Origin: Tanytarsus gracilentus
Lineage: Eukaryota; Arthropoda; Insecta; Diptera; Chironomidae
NCBI GenBank assembly: GCA_038502055.1
Contig: JAXRKN010000031.1
Coordinates: 806,001-870,000 of the forward strand
Length of the DNA stretch: 64,000 bases
Direction of reading: 5' to 3'
The stretch's first letter is position 1. The number at the start of each line of letters is the position of its first letter. The notes beneath the pieces were generated by a model. That model made no database searches. It saw only the letters and a list, made by a program, of their open reading frames with translations, and was not told the DNA's origin. Below are positions 14,401-26,187 of the stretch, piece after piece. Both the position numbers and the translations under genes were made by a program.

Positions 14401-15869
14401 TTCTTTAAAATTTAAAATAAAAGTTTTTTCTTGTAATTTAAAAACTGGATGTCAATTTTTTAGTTCAATCCTATGAAAACATAAAAAAAATCCGTTACAT
14501 TTCTTTAATAAAAAAAAACATAAAATTTTTTACTTACAATTTTCTATGACCTATCTTAAATCTATGTAGATTGCCTACATAATTTTCTCCTCTCTTGTAC
14601 TCGATTTTTAATGGCTATTTCACATTATGAGTGCCTTCAAACTATTTAGAACAATCAATAACCAAACGCGTGAGGTGTTAAACAGTTAATTATTCATAAA
14701 ATAAAGTAAGTTGAGCATATTGACTAGCCTTCAATGAGCATATAAATTGAGGCTGGAATTGTAGTCTTTCTTCTTGCTCACCTCACCTTGTTAACGAGCT
14801 CGGCATTCCTTTTAACACCACATATATGTATCGTGTGAGAAAAATCAATTACTTATATTTTTTTTCCAAATTAGTTTAATTTTTTTGACCACCAAATTAG
14901 GGCAATTTACCGGCATTGCAAAATTTGCGTATAAAATTTAACAAAAGATGAACGCTAACATCTATTTGCAAGTGCGTGAAAATTGAAAGTTATTTTAATA
15001 ACAATCTCAGCTTTAAAATCTCATCATGATCGCATAATACCTGACAAGATGTGTGTGTCTATCGTGTGAGCTTGATGCCGAGTAATTTAATCTGATTTAT
15101 ATCCGAAAAATTATAGCAATGTTAAAAATTTATCAACATTTGAAATTCAATTCCGCATGCCCCTTACTCTTTTTTACTTCCGTTCCCATGCACATACGAA
15201 AAACACAATTTCTTGTTGAGTCTTTAAATTATTGAAATTGCAATCAAATGAGTGAGAAAGAAGTTAAGATGTTTATGCGAGAAATTATTAATTTGCAGAC
15301 GTCTGAAAGCGAGAGAAAAAGAGATTAAGAAATTTGCATAACACTCATCTTTGTGAATTTTGTAAGAAACTATTTTTTTGGCGGGTGTTTATCGTCGAAT
15401 GCGATCGGTTTATTGCGGAATTAGATTTTCATGGAAATTTAAATGAGACAAATTTTTGGGTTACACAATTCATGAAGTTTTTTTGGATTTTTTTAAACAG
15501 CTATTTCACTAAAGATTTAAAAGTTTTAAAATGTCAAAAAAGTTGAATTCAAAAATTTTAAATTAAAAAAAACCAGAAATTTTTCAACTCTTTAAATTAT
15601 TTAAAAAGTAAAAAAAAATATATTTAATTGCTAATCCACGGCACATGCTGTTGTTTTTTCTCTGCAGGAAATGAATGCGTTGCTTACAACAACAATTGCC
15701 TGTGGAAGAATTGAGAAGAAGAAAAGTTCACACCACATCAATTTTCGCTTCTAATAACTAACCCATTTCAACATCATTTTATTATTTGCATTTATGCCTG
15801 TTGTTATAGCCGAAAGAAGAGCCGCAGGGTGTTTAAACCATAAGGAAAGAGAGTAGCAGGCGATTGATC
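8486..15869. other. Long non-coding interval between divergent genes
   Basis: It lies between the divergently transcribed disordered-protein gene (-) and the ZP gene (+). ORFs here are short, lack family resemblance and look random. It contains a 162-bp inverted-repeat element (11603-11764). Two stretches are less AT-rich (about 10820-11060 and 12530-12900) and could be promoters or untranslated first exons. A pyrimidine-rich acceptor-like site (cttctctgcag-type) near 15667 could begin a 5' UTR exon of the ZP gene. None of these is proven. Confidence 0.55.
11603..11764. mobile_element. 162-bp MITE with 15-bp TIRs and 8-bp target duplication
   Basis: The left end cctgcgtgggacatg (11603-11617) is the perfect reverse complement of the right end (11750-11764). 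Both flanks carry the same 8 bp, aaattatt (11595-11602 and 11765-11772). The element is too short to encode a protein. Inside, two related copies of a ggcttcaacg motif lie toward the right half. Perfect short TIRs plus an 8-bp duplication fit a non-autonomous DNA transposon of the hAT, P or Merlin type. The terminal bases do not decide which. Confidence 0.88.
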
Positions 15870-17274
15870 ATGATGGAGCTACTACTACGGATACAGCTAG
15901 TGTTGATGTGTTATTGTTTCAACGGAATACAAGCAGATAGCCACGAAAATCCGCAACAAATTCAAAAGATTTTATCGATCGATGTTAATTGCACAAGAGA
16001 TCTAATGCATCTCAAGCTCAACATGGGCAAATCATTTAAGGGCATGGTTTTTGCGAAAGGCTTTATGGAAGAGTGTGGAAGTAGTGCAGGTTCGAGTTCA
16101 CTAACTCTTCCTCTAACCTCATGCGGCATTCGCTCAAAAATGCTCTCGAAAGACATTATGCAATATTCAGTGCGTCTAGTGGCGCAACAAAGCTCAAAGC
16201 TTCAGCTCAAAAGTGACATTGAACTCACAGCCAAGTGTGAAATTCCCTCAACGATGATGGATGTCGCTCTTGATGGCAGTGAAATGATGAAAATAGCTCA
16301 AACTAATCGAAATGGCAGAATGCGGTACCTGAAAACGGGCATGAAAATTCGATCTTGGCTCGAACTTGGAACTGATCGGCCAGAGTACGCAATAGTTGGA
16401 GAGAATGCCACACTTTCGGCGATTGCTCTCGTGCCAAGAAGCATTGGCATGCGAATTGTAGATTGCATCGCATTTGATGGCGTTGGAGATTCATCGCAAA
16501 AGCTTTTCGATGAATTTGGATGTCCAATTGATCGCACATTGATAGAGGAATTTCAAGAGAAAATTAATACTATTGAAGACGGATGGTCGAAGCCTCATGA
16601 AGACGATGTGGTTCAAAAAGTTTTCTCAGCAAGTAAAATTTAAATAATTTAACGCTTTTATAATATTCTACTAAAAAATATTTTACAGGTTTTCAAGCGT
16701 TTAAGTTCCCAGATAAGGACACAATTCACTTTAATTGTGGCATAATTCTCTGCAAAGGAGACTGTCCAAAGGAATGCGATGGCGAACAGAAGCCCACAAA
16801 GCCATTAGCAAGATTAGAAATTTTTAACAGTTTAAAGGTTATCGCGCCTCAAATCGAATCAATTGATCGGCCGCAAATGGAAGAGAAGAGGGCGTCAAAT
16901 GGTGAGAAATTTTTAAAATTAAATCGTTACATAATTTACAAGTATCTAATTATCGTAATCTAATCAACCTCTATCACCCAACAGAAAAATTCATTGGACC
17001 CGATGTTCTCTGCGTCTCACAGTCGCGTTTAGCAATCGCCTTTTGCACACTAGGAATAATTTTCTTATTAGCTGTTATTGTCGCGATTTATTGTTCTCTA
17101 AGATATTTGACGCAACGAAAGATTTATCATCGGCAATCGCTGATTAGACCGCCCTCGGATAGCAACAGCGGGAGAAGAAGTATTTTCTCTTTGAGCTCGA
17201 GCTCAAATAATTTTTCACAGTCCTCGTTAGGTGATATTGACAGTAAACTCTTCGCGTATGGAAGAGTATATTGA
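15870..17274 (+). CDS. ZP-domain transmembrane protein, 421 aa
   Basis: Exons 15870-16632, 16689-16901 and 16985-17274 join in phase. The start is the first of two adjacent ATGs; it gives a signal peptide (LLLRIQLVLMCYC). A zona pellucida domain follows, from about residue 30, with spaced cysteines in both halves. In the C-terminal half, AFKFPDKDTIHFNCGIILCK and then GDCPKEC is typical of insect apical-matrix ZP proteins. A dibasic EEKR site, which could be a furin-type cleavage point, lies before the transmembrane helix (LAIAFCTLGIIFLLAVIVAI). The tail is short and Ser-rich. In insects such proteins are secreted or shed apically and shape cuticle or the apical extracellular matrix. I cannot say which Drosophila ZP gene is orthologous. 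Poly(A)-like AATAAA sequence lies near 17647. Confidence 0.82.
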
Positions 17275-17724
17275 TTAATTACTGCTCAAAAAAAAATCTC
17301 TTGTGCATCTTAAGAATGAAAGTTAGCTGTTAATTTTTTTTAGTTGCATTCTGAAGTTAAATCATTAATTACTGTTGCAAGGGAAGAAAAACTTTACCCG
17401 TTATTTTTTTTATAAATTTTAAACTATCGTGGAAGCAATGGACGACAGTGAAGTTACTCTTGTCCGTTTCTTGATGATAATGAAAGTATTAATATTGTAT
17501 ACGAAATGCTATTAAATTTTTTATATTTTGTGAAAATGTGTAAATTCTGCAAGACTGAAATTTAAAACCTTTTTCTTTTGTACCTTAAAGCTTAAACTGT
17601 TGAAAAGATATTTTGTTGTATATCTGTTAATATTTAAGAATGATTTAAATAAATTTATTTATATATTTTTAAAAAAATATTTTTATTTTACGATGTTTTA
17701 TAAGAAATGTTTTATTCATGAAAT
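17275..17724. other. Convergent 3' spacer (ZP gene and THUMPD1)
   Basis: Only 450 bp separates the two stop codons. It holds the 3' UTRs of both genes. A minus-strand AATAAA (complement of 17711-17716) lies just past the THUMPD1 stop. No other feature was seen. Confidence 0.7.
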
Positions 17725-18688
17725 CTACTCCTTAGGTTCTTGAACATCTTCGATATGCTTACTCGATGTCTTTTCTTCAGGCTCTTCAGCATTAACTGGA
17801 GATTCTTGAGTCTTCTCATCATCTCGATTTTTATGTTCCTCCTTCTTTCCCAGCTCGTGTAGATTAAACTTTTTGAGTTTGTTGTAATCCGAGACCACGG
17901 TCATCAAGCACATTCCCTTTAAAACTTCCACGATAATTGTCTTTTCTGGCGATTTCAAGTTGACCTTATTGCCAATGTTCTTCAGATGAACGAGCTCAGC
18001 TAGCTGCTTAATGATTTCTTCACGATTCATGTCGCAATTGTACTTTCGGTTGAAGATGATTGCGAATGTTGATGGCTGTTTGAGGAAGTGCTTATCAAAT
18101 AACTCGCCAGCGGCATCGCAAATGTTTTCCAGCTTAGCTTTGCATACAGCTTCAATCGGAACTATTCGATTAGTGTAGCGAGTTCTTTTGATTTTAGTTT
18201 CAGCCAGTTCATTGACCATTCGAATCCCAATTTCATAGTGATCCACTTCCGGGCCGGAACGAATGAATGTACTCCCAGGTGTTCCTAAATCAAGTGCTTG
18301 AAAATGATTGGCCTTCTCTTTTGTCTCTTGCTTAGTCTTGTCGATTGCACTGTTGAGTTGAACTGTAATGTCATCATCGTCGCTGTCATTTGGCTTCGTC
18401 GTCGCCATCGGATCTGGATATTGAACAATTTCCGTTTTTTTGTTGAAATCGTTGAGCAATTTGTAAATTTCTCGAACACAATCTTTCTCCTTATTAACGT
18501 AAGTTACCTATTAATGTTATTGAGTTATGTTATAAAGGAGGCAATAAAATTTAAATAATTTTTAGTACCAAAAATCCCTTGTCGCCGACTTCAAGTTGAA
18601 ATCTTTTTTTGTTGCTTATTTGCGCTTGCTTAACAAAAAACTGCTTGGTCTTTGAGTGAACTTTGGGCTTCTTAGCAGGTGACGCCAT
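17725..18688 (-). CDS. THUMPD1: THUMP domain protein 1 (Tan1-like tRNA acetylation adaptor), 300 aa
   Basis: Two exons, 18688-18569 and 18507-17725, join in phase. The N-terminus is short and Lys-rich (MASPAKKPKVHSKTKQ). It is followed by GDKGFLVTYVNKEKDCVREI, the hallmark start of the Tan1/THUMPD1 family. The C-terminal THUMP domain includes KQPSTFAIIFNRKYNCDMNR and VNLKSPEKTIIVEVLKGMCL. An acidic Glu-rich tail ends the protein. In the family, yeast Tan1 and human THUMPD1 bind tRNA and guide the acetyltransferase Kre33/NAT10 to make N4-acetylcytidine in the D-arm of tRNA-Ser and tRNA-Leu. The gene is head-to-head with SLC25A17, with a 220-bp gap. Confidence 0.9.
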
Positions 18689-18908
18689 TATTATTTCAAT
18701 ATCCTTTTGTACTTTTCTTGATTTTTATTGAATTACAAAAATTGCAAATTTTCAATGCTTTGTTGACAAAATTTTCAAAAACTTTTAGGCCGTTGCACAT
18801 TAGCAAAGACACAATACAAAATTAGTCGAGCCTCATTCACCCAAAATTTTCCCCAGGGCAGCGAGTTGTTACTGTGTTTTTTTAAACTCGCAAAATAAAT
18901 AAATTAAA
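18689..18908. promoter_or_regulatory. Shared head-to-head promoter region, THUMPD1/SLC25A17
   Basis: Both start codons face away from this 220-bp gap, so both promoters and 5' UTRs must fit here. I saw no clear TATA box. Shared regulation is an inference from the spacing alone. Confidence 0.5.
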
Positions 18909-19970
18909 ATGACAGCACAATCTAAATCAGTGAGCCTATTCTCGTATCACCTGTTTGTGCATGCATCCAGTGGCAGTGCCGCAAGTTTAGTCGCTTTAAC
19001 AGCGGTTTATCCGTTTCTGACTGTAATTCAAAGAATTCAAGGTATATAAACTGAACTTTGACCATGGCCATTTTTTGCTTACTTAAGCTCGTTTAATTAA
19101 TCAACTAATTGCAACTTTTGTCACATATAATTAGTGGATGATCTGAAAGATAAGGACTTGAATTCATTTCAATTAATATGGCATTTGATTAAGAAGGAAG
19201 GTTTTAAATCGCTATATCGTGGACTGGTACCCGTAATGTACTCTAGCTGCATTTCACAATTTGTTTATTTCTATGTTTTTCACTTATTGAAAAGCTTTAA
19301 GTCTAGAAATTCTGTAGGTTAAAAAAATTCTTTATAAAAATTTTTTAAAATCTCAAGTTTTTAATTTTAGCAAAGTGCAGTAAATGATTTACTTCTTGGT
19401 GCGATTGCCGGTTGCATTAATGTAATCACTACGACGCCTCTTTGGGTTGCAAACACACGTTTAAAAATGAATGGAGTCAACTGCACACTGCCCTATTCAA
19501 ATTTAACCGGAGGTCTGAAGCACATCGCAAAACATGAAGGAATTGCAAAGCTCTGGGCAGGCACTCAAGCGTCACTTCTACTTACAGTAAATCCAGCAAT
19601 TCAATTCTCCGTTTATGAGGCTATTAAACGATATCTAACAAAGATTTATGGAGCTGAAAAACCATCAGTTTTCTATTTCTTCTTCCTTGGAGCCATTTCA
19701 AAGCTCATTTCAACCTGCATTACTTATCCTCTTCAACTAGTTCAAACAAAGATGAGACATGGAAATAAAAGCACAGAAGGCCGACAAGAAATTGGTACAA
19801 TTGAATTGCTCTTCCAAATATTAAAAGCAAAGGGTATCAAGGGACTGTATTTGGGTCTGGAGGCTAAATTGTGGCAGACAGTCCTTACAGCCGCACTAAT
19901 GTTTTTGGCTTATGAAAAGATCGTGAGATTTGTTAAATTTTTATTGCGAGCAACTGTCACAAGTGGTTGA
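18909..19970 (+). CDS. SLC25A17: Peroxisomal solute carrier PMP34, 303 aa
   Basis: Exons 18909-19041, 19135-19313 and 19371-19970 join in phase. The protein has the three tandem halves of a mitochondrial-carrier-family transporter. Carrier signatures are visible as YPFLTVIQRIQ, TPLWVANTRLKM and YPLQLVQTKMRHG. The TPLWV-NTRLK form and the C-terminal GLYLGLEAKLWQTVLTAALM stretch are characteristic of SLC25A17/PMP34 rather than of mitochondrial paralogues. Family members sit in the peroxisomal membrane and exchange CoA, FAD and NAD-type cofactors. The length fits the family. The second exon must end at TCT (19313) to keep the frame. A poly(A)-like AATAAA lies about 130 bp past the stop. Confidence 0.92.
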
Positions 19971-21030
19971 GCTTTCCTATCCCGTTTCATTCCTATCCAC
20001 ATTCCAAAACATTTTCTTTAATATTCTAGTCGGTGTTTAGGTTGAAGTCCTTTATATGCTTTTAAATTAAGTAAGTTTTATAGCTGTAAAATGAGCAATA
20101 AATGAACAAAACTTTTTGTGGGATTTTCTGGCTTTTATTTTTTTTCACGAACGGGTAAATTATTAATTGATTTATTCCTAAACTTTTTTTTACAATAGTC
20201 TCATAAATGATGTTAATGTTTTATGCAAATTAATACGGATGATGTCACACCAACCTAACAAAAAGTTTCCATAAAGTCTAACTAATTATTTTCTTTTTTT
20301 TATGATACATAAAATTGTTTGAATATTCACTAAAATGCACCAGCTTGCAGAAAAGTTTTCACACACACGCTCGGATTCATCAGAAAAAATATTTCTCTCT
20401 CGTTTATGCAATTTTCCATAACTCACACTCGTGTGCTGCTTCATACAATCATATTTAAGATAAGAAACTTTTATTTCATTAAAGTTTAATGCTAGTTAGT
20501 AACTCATATATTTAGATATATAAGAAAAAGTGTTTTAAATTTAAGTCTACTTTTTAACCATCGACTTGCATCTAAAGAGCGCAAAATAGTCCATGAAGAA
20601 AATCGTTTTCGGTTTTAATTCAGTCTAATATTTTTAATGCAATTTTTCTTCTTTTCCTTGAACAACTAAACACGTGATTAGGGGATAAAATTGAAATAAA
20701 CTTGCAATTGCTGAGAGAATAAATTTAATTTAATCTCAAAAAGTTTAAATTCCTTTCGACCATTGATATTCTAGTTTCGAATTTAAAAATTAACTCAATT
20801 TGCAATTTTTCAATCATTATATTTTTTGTACATAGAGAATGGGGTGATAAAGTAAAGTAAGCATAAAGTGTTTCATAATGAATTATCTCGTGTTGTAAAA
20901 AAATGGAACTAAACTACCATAATTAATTGCGATTATATGATTGAAGTTGTTGTAAAGTAAAAAAAGAATGATCGTCTTCAAAAGAAATTTCCATAGAGTT
21001 AAAAGCTCACACACAGTGAATGATGCAAAT
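19971..21030. other. Convergent 3' spacer, SLC25A17 and USP36
   Basis: This AT-rich stretch holds the 3' UTRs of the two convergent genes (AATAAA near 20096 for SLC25A17). I see no ORF, RNA gene or repeat that I can support. Confidence 0.65.
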
Positions 21031-23959
21031 TTATCGGGAGGAGCGGTAAGAAGAGTGCTCGTAGTTATTATTATTACTAGTAAAGGAGCGATGTCGATTG
21101 AAATGATTCTGTCGATTATTATTATTATTATTATTATTCTTATTGTATCCGTACGTGTGATGTTGATTTTTCTTCTGATGGTTGTTGCCGTAGCTATTAT
21201 TATTGTTGTAATAGCGATAATTATTATAACTATTATAACTATTATTAGACGATCGCTGCTCGTTGTTTCCGTTACTATTCTTATTATTTTGGACATCCTG
21301 GAAGGGATTCGGGAGTTTTCCATTTGGTCGCTGTGGACTGGCTGAATATTTGAATTTCTTTACGCGTCCACGATCCATTTCAGCTTCATCTTCACGTTCA
21401 TATTGTCGCTTTCGATCGTCATTTTGCTGATCCTTATTTACTTCTTCGTTCATTGAGGAAGGTTCATTTGACCAAGAGACAACGCTCGACGAGCCATATC
21501 CGTTGTGATGAAGCTTATTTAATTGCTGTATGGGATCATCACTGCGTTTAACTTGCTGTTCATTTAATGCCTTTGTAACGATCGTACTGCCATGAACGCT
21601 TGGTCCCTTCTTTGCATTTTCCTTGGAATCAATTTCGAAAAACACCCCCGACGCCGTATGTAGAATTTTTGCTTCCTTCACCGAGGCCGTTTCCTCTTCT
21701 TCATCGTCAGAATCATACGGAACAAGAGACTTTAAGGGATTTACTGCAAGAGTTGGAGGTTGAGGTGTGGCGGGTGAAATTGATGGACTTTTTGCCACAC
21801 TAGGTTTTTCCTCTTCGTTATCGCAAATTTTGGGCATGCTCGGAAGATTGGATGGTAATGATTGCGTCGCAATCGGCTGCGATTGAGGCGAATCAAACTT
21901 AATTTTCTTCACCACTTGCGGATATGGAGGCTCTGAGCTATCACGCTTTTGTCCATTATTCAGCTTAATTGTCAAGGGTGCAACGCGCTGATTTTCACCA
22001 TTTGCACCCGGAGACTTAACTCCGTTTTTTGACGGTGATTCATTGTTTTCTTTGTGTTGTTTTTGCTGTTTTAGAACCGTAGGTGGAAGTATCTTCGGCA
22101 ACTGTGGCTTTGAGAACGATGAATCGCTTCCGTTTGATCTTGATGATGCAGCGGCAGCAGCATAACTCATGGCTGGTGATGTTCCATTGCTATTTTGCTC
22201 AACGCCATTCTTGCTATAACTATGTCCATTTTGCAGAACAACACTATGTCCATTCTGTGAGCGCGCATGTCCATTTTCAAACTTGTAAGCCGATCTATCG
22301 AGCTCATAGAAAAGAATATAAGCATTCGCACGCAGTGCTTGTTCAAACGACAGAAACGATACACGACTATCATCGAAGTTATAAAAGTTTCCGTTTGGCG
22401 CAATACCGACAGCTTAAAAAAAGGCAGACACATGATTAAATTGAAGCAAGATAAGTTAAATATATTTACCTGTATAGTGACCGCCACTCGAAGATGAACC
22501 GTGATGACAAACCATCGAGACAAAGCGATAATTACAATTTTGATTCAAGTCACCTGACTTTGATAAGTACTTTTGCAGACTCAATTTTTCCGTTACAGTG
22601 ATGGACTTCCCAATTTTCCCACCGAGCGCCGAAAAACGTTTGAGTTGAACACAAAGCACCACCGGTGCACGTTCGAGAGTGAATTTTTTGGCGGCTGAAA
22701 CACGTCTCTTGCAGGACTCGCATTTATAGCCACACTCTTCAAGATTCTCGCGAGAGAAATAACCCTCAATGCCCTCGTTCAGCTTACTTATTTTGCTTAT
22801 GTCGAGTGGGAGGTCTTGAAAGTGCTGAAAAGTAACAGACTCGTGGTGACATGATAGACAGGTGACGGTTGATCGAAGATATCCACCCAACAGCTGATTC
22901 AAAGGCGTCGTCTCTTTACTGTATTGATCCAAGTCCTTGAACCATGGCTCACTCTTGAAACGAAATAAATATGCGCGTTCCATTTTTTCCACGAGATATC
23001 GCAAAAACTCATGCGCGTCTTCTTGACGGCCGAGCGTAAGGTGCTTGCATATCGAGTGAAGTCGATTTGTGATAAGACTCGGCGTGAATGAACTGTTATT
23101 GCGATGCGAATTCACGAGAGTCTGAGACATTGCGCAAATTATGCACCACTGCTGTTCTTTACTACATTTATCGCGATGATCTCGGTCACTCATGAGCCAT
23201 TGTGCGATTGCAGGAACATGTAGGAAGGCTTGAAGGGCGGAATTTAGATAGCAAGTGTTTCCAATGTTGTTGAATCCTTGACCACTGGACATTTTCGCTT
23301 GCGTATTCCAGCCAATTTGAATTTTAGACCTGTCAAAAAGCTCTCGCTTAGGCTTTGGCAATTGAAGCGGCAACGATGAACTTGATGAATTGTTAGAGGT
23401 AGTCGATGATGATGATGAACCATTACTCCGTTCGTTGCCATCATTTGATTTCAGTACTTTTGCATAGGGAGCATTTGAAGCTAAAAAAAAGTTTTAAAAA
23501 AATTTAACCGTCATATGATTTTTATTAAAATTTATTTAAAACATTATTCCGTTAACTTGATAATGAGTCATTTGTTGTTTTTAATTTTTTGCTATCGTAA
23601 AAATTTATCGTGCATGAGGTTATCTCAAAAAGTTTATACGAGTGTTTTTTTTGGCGGAATTTAAAGATCCAATTTCTCTCATGCCAACATTTAAACGCAC
23701 ACAATAGCACGCTGTCTACGTGATTCATCTTTCTCTCTCTTTCTAGCTTATTGTATGTCAATTTTTTTAGGGGAAAGTCGCTCGCTTATAGAATTTAATT
23801 TTGTAAACATTCGTTTTATTAAAAAATAGTAGGTTTTATGTTCGAGTGTCCTCAACATTTGATGGGAGAGAAAAGGAGGAAATAAGGAGGTCATTCTCCA
23901 TAATTGTGTGCGTAAGAGAGAGCGAGAGAGAAGATGTCTGTGAAGGTAGCATGGAGAAT

Positions 23960-23998
<39 letters not shown>

Positions 23999-24025
23999 AA
24001 AAAATATAATTTTTTTTTTTTTTTT

Positions 24026-24098
<73 letters not shown>

Positions 24099-24858
24099 TT
24101 TTAAATTTTAATTTTTTAGATATTATTTTTTATTTTTTATAATTAGGAGGTAGAATAATTATATTATTGAGTGTGTGGTTGTGGGTATGTGAGGTGTTGG
24201 GGTGTTGGGTTGGTGTTAGGTTGGTGGTTTTTTTGCCTTGTTTTTTTTTATTCCTGATTTCACTTTCCATTACATTTTATTAATCTAAATAATGTCGAAA
24301 GGAACGTAACCGAGAAATTAGTTTAGCATGAATATGAATTTGAAATTTTATTAACCGTTATTTTTTACACACCTGATATCGCAAGCGATATCAGCTGTGC
24401 GAATCTGACCGGACAGATCAGAAAGAGCGAGAGAGAGAAAGAGAGAAAGACAGAAATTAGATTGAGATAGAGAGTAGAAAAGAGAAGTGGGAAAAAAGGA
24501 AAATTCTCAGAAACTATTTTTTTTTTCGGACAACACGGAACTTCTTTTGCGACACAAAGAGAGTAAGCGTATCGATGGATATTAATTAATATTAAAAATG
24601 CAATTTACCGTTCGTGGCTTGATTTGAAGGTTGCTGATTCGGCTTGAGAACAATGTATTTAGTTTGAAGCGAGTTTAGGGCTGAACTTGCATGATTTGGT
24701 GCCTCTTCATACTCAATTTTTGCAGCCAAGACCTGCTTCACTGTTGGCGTAAGATTATTTTCATAATTTTCTTTCTCATTCTTCTTAAATCCGTCTTTCA
24801 AAGTTTCACTTATTTTCGATCCGATTGAGGATGGAATTTGATCCAATATTACGGGCAT
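21031..24858 (-). CDS. USP36: Ubiquitin carboxyl-terminal hydrolase 36 (scrawny-like), 880 aa
   Basis: Exons 24858-24609, 23480-22470 and 22412-21031 join in phase; an in-frame stop lies just before the ATG. The USP catalytic domain has the Cys box NIGNTCYLNSALQAF (catalytic Cys near residue 160). It also has the QEDAHEFLRYL box, a zinc-finger pair CLSC and CESC, and the His box SSSGGHYTG (near residue 418), followed across the last intron by FYNFDDSRVSFL. All catalytic residues are present. The C-terminal half is disordered, with three NGH repeats, Ser/Lys-rich parts and a long Asn-rich tail. USP36 is a nucleolar deubiquitinase. Drosophila scrawny acts on histone H2B and protects stem cells; human USP36 stabilises nucleolar proteins and Myc. 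The first intron is over 1.1 kb and carries an abnormal poly-T tract. Confidence 0.93.
21110..21255. repeat. ATT/ATA trinucleotide repeat inside USP36 coding sequence
   Basis: Runs of ATT on the plus strand read as AAT (Asn) on the coding strand, giving the poly-Asn and Asn/Tyr-rich tail of USP36. The purest run is about 21116-21138. Length variation between individuals is likely, as in other triplet repeats. Confidence 0.8.
23951..24235. repeat. 285-nt C-free tract with long poly-T, in USP36 intron 1
   Basis: From 23951 to 24235 there is not one cytosine. The left two thirds is almost pure T with a few A's; the right third is a G/T-rich string (gtgtgtggttgtgggtatgtg). A long uninterrupted poly-T followed by G/T-only sequence may be a real low-complexity tract or an assembly or consensus error. 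Confidence 0.85.
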
Positions 24859-25166
24859 TTTTCACGATTCTTACACGTTTATACCGATCTAATGCTATCA
24901 CTCATATCTTTACGTACAAATCTACACTATATACGCGAATAAAAAATGGCGCAATCCAGTGGAAAAAATCAAAATAATAAGAAATTTTGCAGCTTCGAAA
25001 TTCGCACGTTTTCGCTTTTTCGTGAGCGTTATTTTCGGAGCGAGATATGTGAATTCGAATTTTTTTTAAAAAAAAGTACGTTACACTTTAATTCGAATTG
25101 ATTGTAAACATAACCCAAAAAAAATAATATTAAAAGTATTTAAGGCAAAGTAAAAAATTAAATATC
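24859..25166. promoter_or_regulatory. Shared head-to-head promoter region, USP36/GPN3
   Basis: The 308-bp gap separates two outward-facing start codons. The USP36 first intron just downstream holds GAGAGAG-rich sequence (about 24420-24475) that could bind GAGA factor; this is inference. No TATA box was recognised. Confidence 0.45.
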
Positions 25167-26087
25167 ATGAGATACGCTCAGTTTGTAATGGGCCCGGCCG
25201 GATGTGGTAAAAGCACTTATTGCGCTACTATTCAGCGACATGCAGTTGATCAGGGACGACAAGTGGAAATTGTGAATTTAGATCCAGCCGCCGAAAATTT
25301 TAGTTACAATCCAATTGTTGACATTCGAGATTTAATTCAATTGGACGATGCAATGGATGATGAGGAGTTGCACTATGGACCTAATGGCGGATTAGTATTT
25401 TGTCTTGAGTTCTTACTAGAAAATGCTGACTGGCTTCGAGAAGGTAAAAAAACAATTTTTAATAATAAATTTATTTTAATAAAATAATTTATTTATCTAG
25501 CATTAAATCCAGATAATGATACTGAGGTCGACGATGACTATCTTCTTTTCGATATGCCCGGACAAATTGAGCTATACACACATCTCGATATGGGCAAACA
25601 ACTAATCAAGCTGCTTGAAAATTGGAATTTCAGAATATGCGGAATTTTTGTGGTCGATTCGCAATTTATGACAGATGGAGCGAAATTTCTTAGCGGTACA
25701 TTGGCGGCTCTGAGCGTGATGGCAAATATTGAAATACCTCATGTGAATATTCTAAGCAAAATGGATCTCTTAAGTAAGACAACTCGCTCACAACTAGACA
25801 AATATCTTGAACCAGACGCACTGGCGTTGCTGGGCGAGGTGAAGGAAGAGTCAGCATGGGGTAGAAAACATCATCGATTATCGGAAGCAATTGGCAATTT
25901 AATTGAAGACTACAGTCTCGTTCGATTCACTCCATTCAACATTAACGATGAAGAAAATATCGCTGATGTTCTTCTAACAATCGACAATGTAATTCAGTAT
26001 GGCGAAGATGTTGATGTTAAAATTCGCGATGATTTCGATCCGCCTGATGAGGACGAGGATCCACTCGATTTTCAAAACCAGCTATGA
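25167..26087 (+). CDS. GPN3: GPN-loop GTPase 3, 287 aa
   Basis: Exons 25167-25443 and 25501-26087 join in phase. The G1/Walker A motif is GPAGCGKST near the N-terminus. VNLDPAAENF and VDIRDLIQLDD follow. The diagnostic Gly-Pro-Asn loop is in LHYGPNGGLVFCLE. A DMPGQIELYTH switch-II motif follows, and LSKMDLLS gives base recognition. The acidic C-terminus (DPPDEDEDPL) and the length match GPN3 rather than GPN1 or GPN2. In the family, GPN3 and GPN1 act in assembly and nuclear import of RNA polymerase II. The stop lies 100 bp from the stop of POLDIP2 on the other strand. A poly(A) signal is at 26166-26171. Confidence 0.95.
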
Positions 26088-26187
26088 TGGACTCTAAAAC
26101 TTTATTTTAATTACCACATATAAATTTACAGATGAAATATAATCGCGCGATTGAAAATTCTTTAAAATAAATAAATTTTTTAGAACA
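26088..26187. terminator. Overlapping poly(A) signals of convergent GPN3 and POLDIP2
   Basis: The GPN3 AATAAA (26166-26171, +) lies closer to the POLDIP2 stop. The POLDIP2 AATAAA (complement of 26101-26106, -) lies close to the GPN3 stop. The two mature 3' UTRs should therefore overlap over most of this 100-bp gap. Confidence 0.7.

Noticed and set aside
15864..15869. Longer start for the ZP protein
   Set aside because: This would begin at a TTG. The ATG at 15870 is the first proper start and gives a sound signal peptide.
20968..21345. Plus-strand Ile/Val-rich frame resembling a membrane protein
   Set aside because: It is the antisense reading of the Asn-rich USP36 tail; the ATT repeat creates the hydrophobic appearance.
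23846..24142. Plus-strand frame of 98 codons
   Set aside because: It is poly-Phe read from a poly-T tract, with no coding character.
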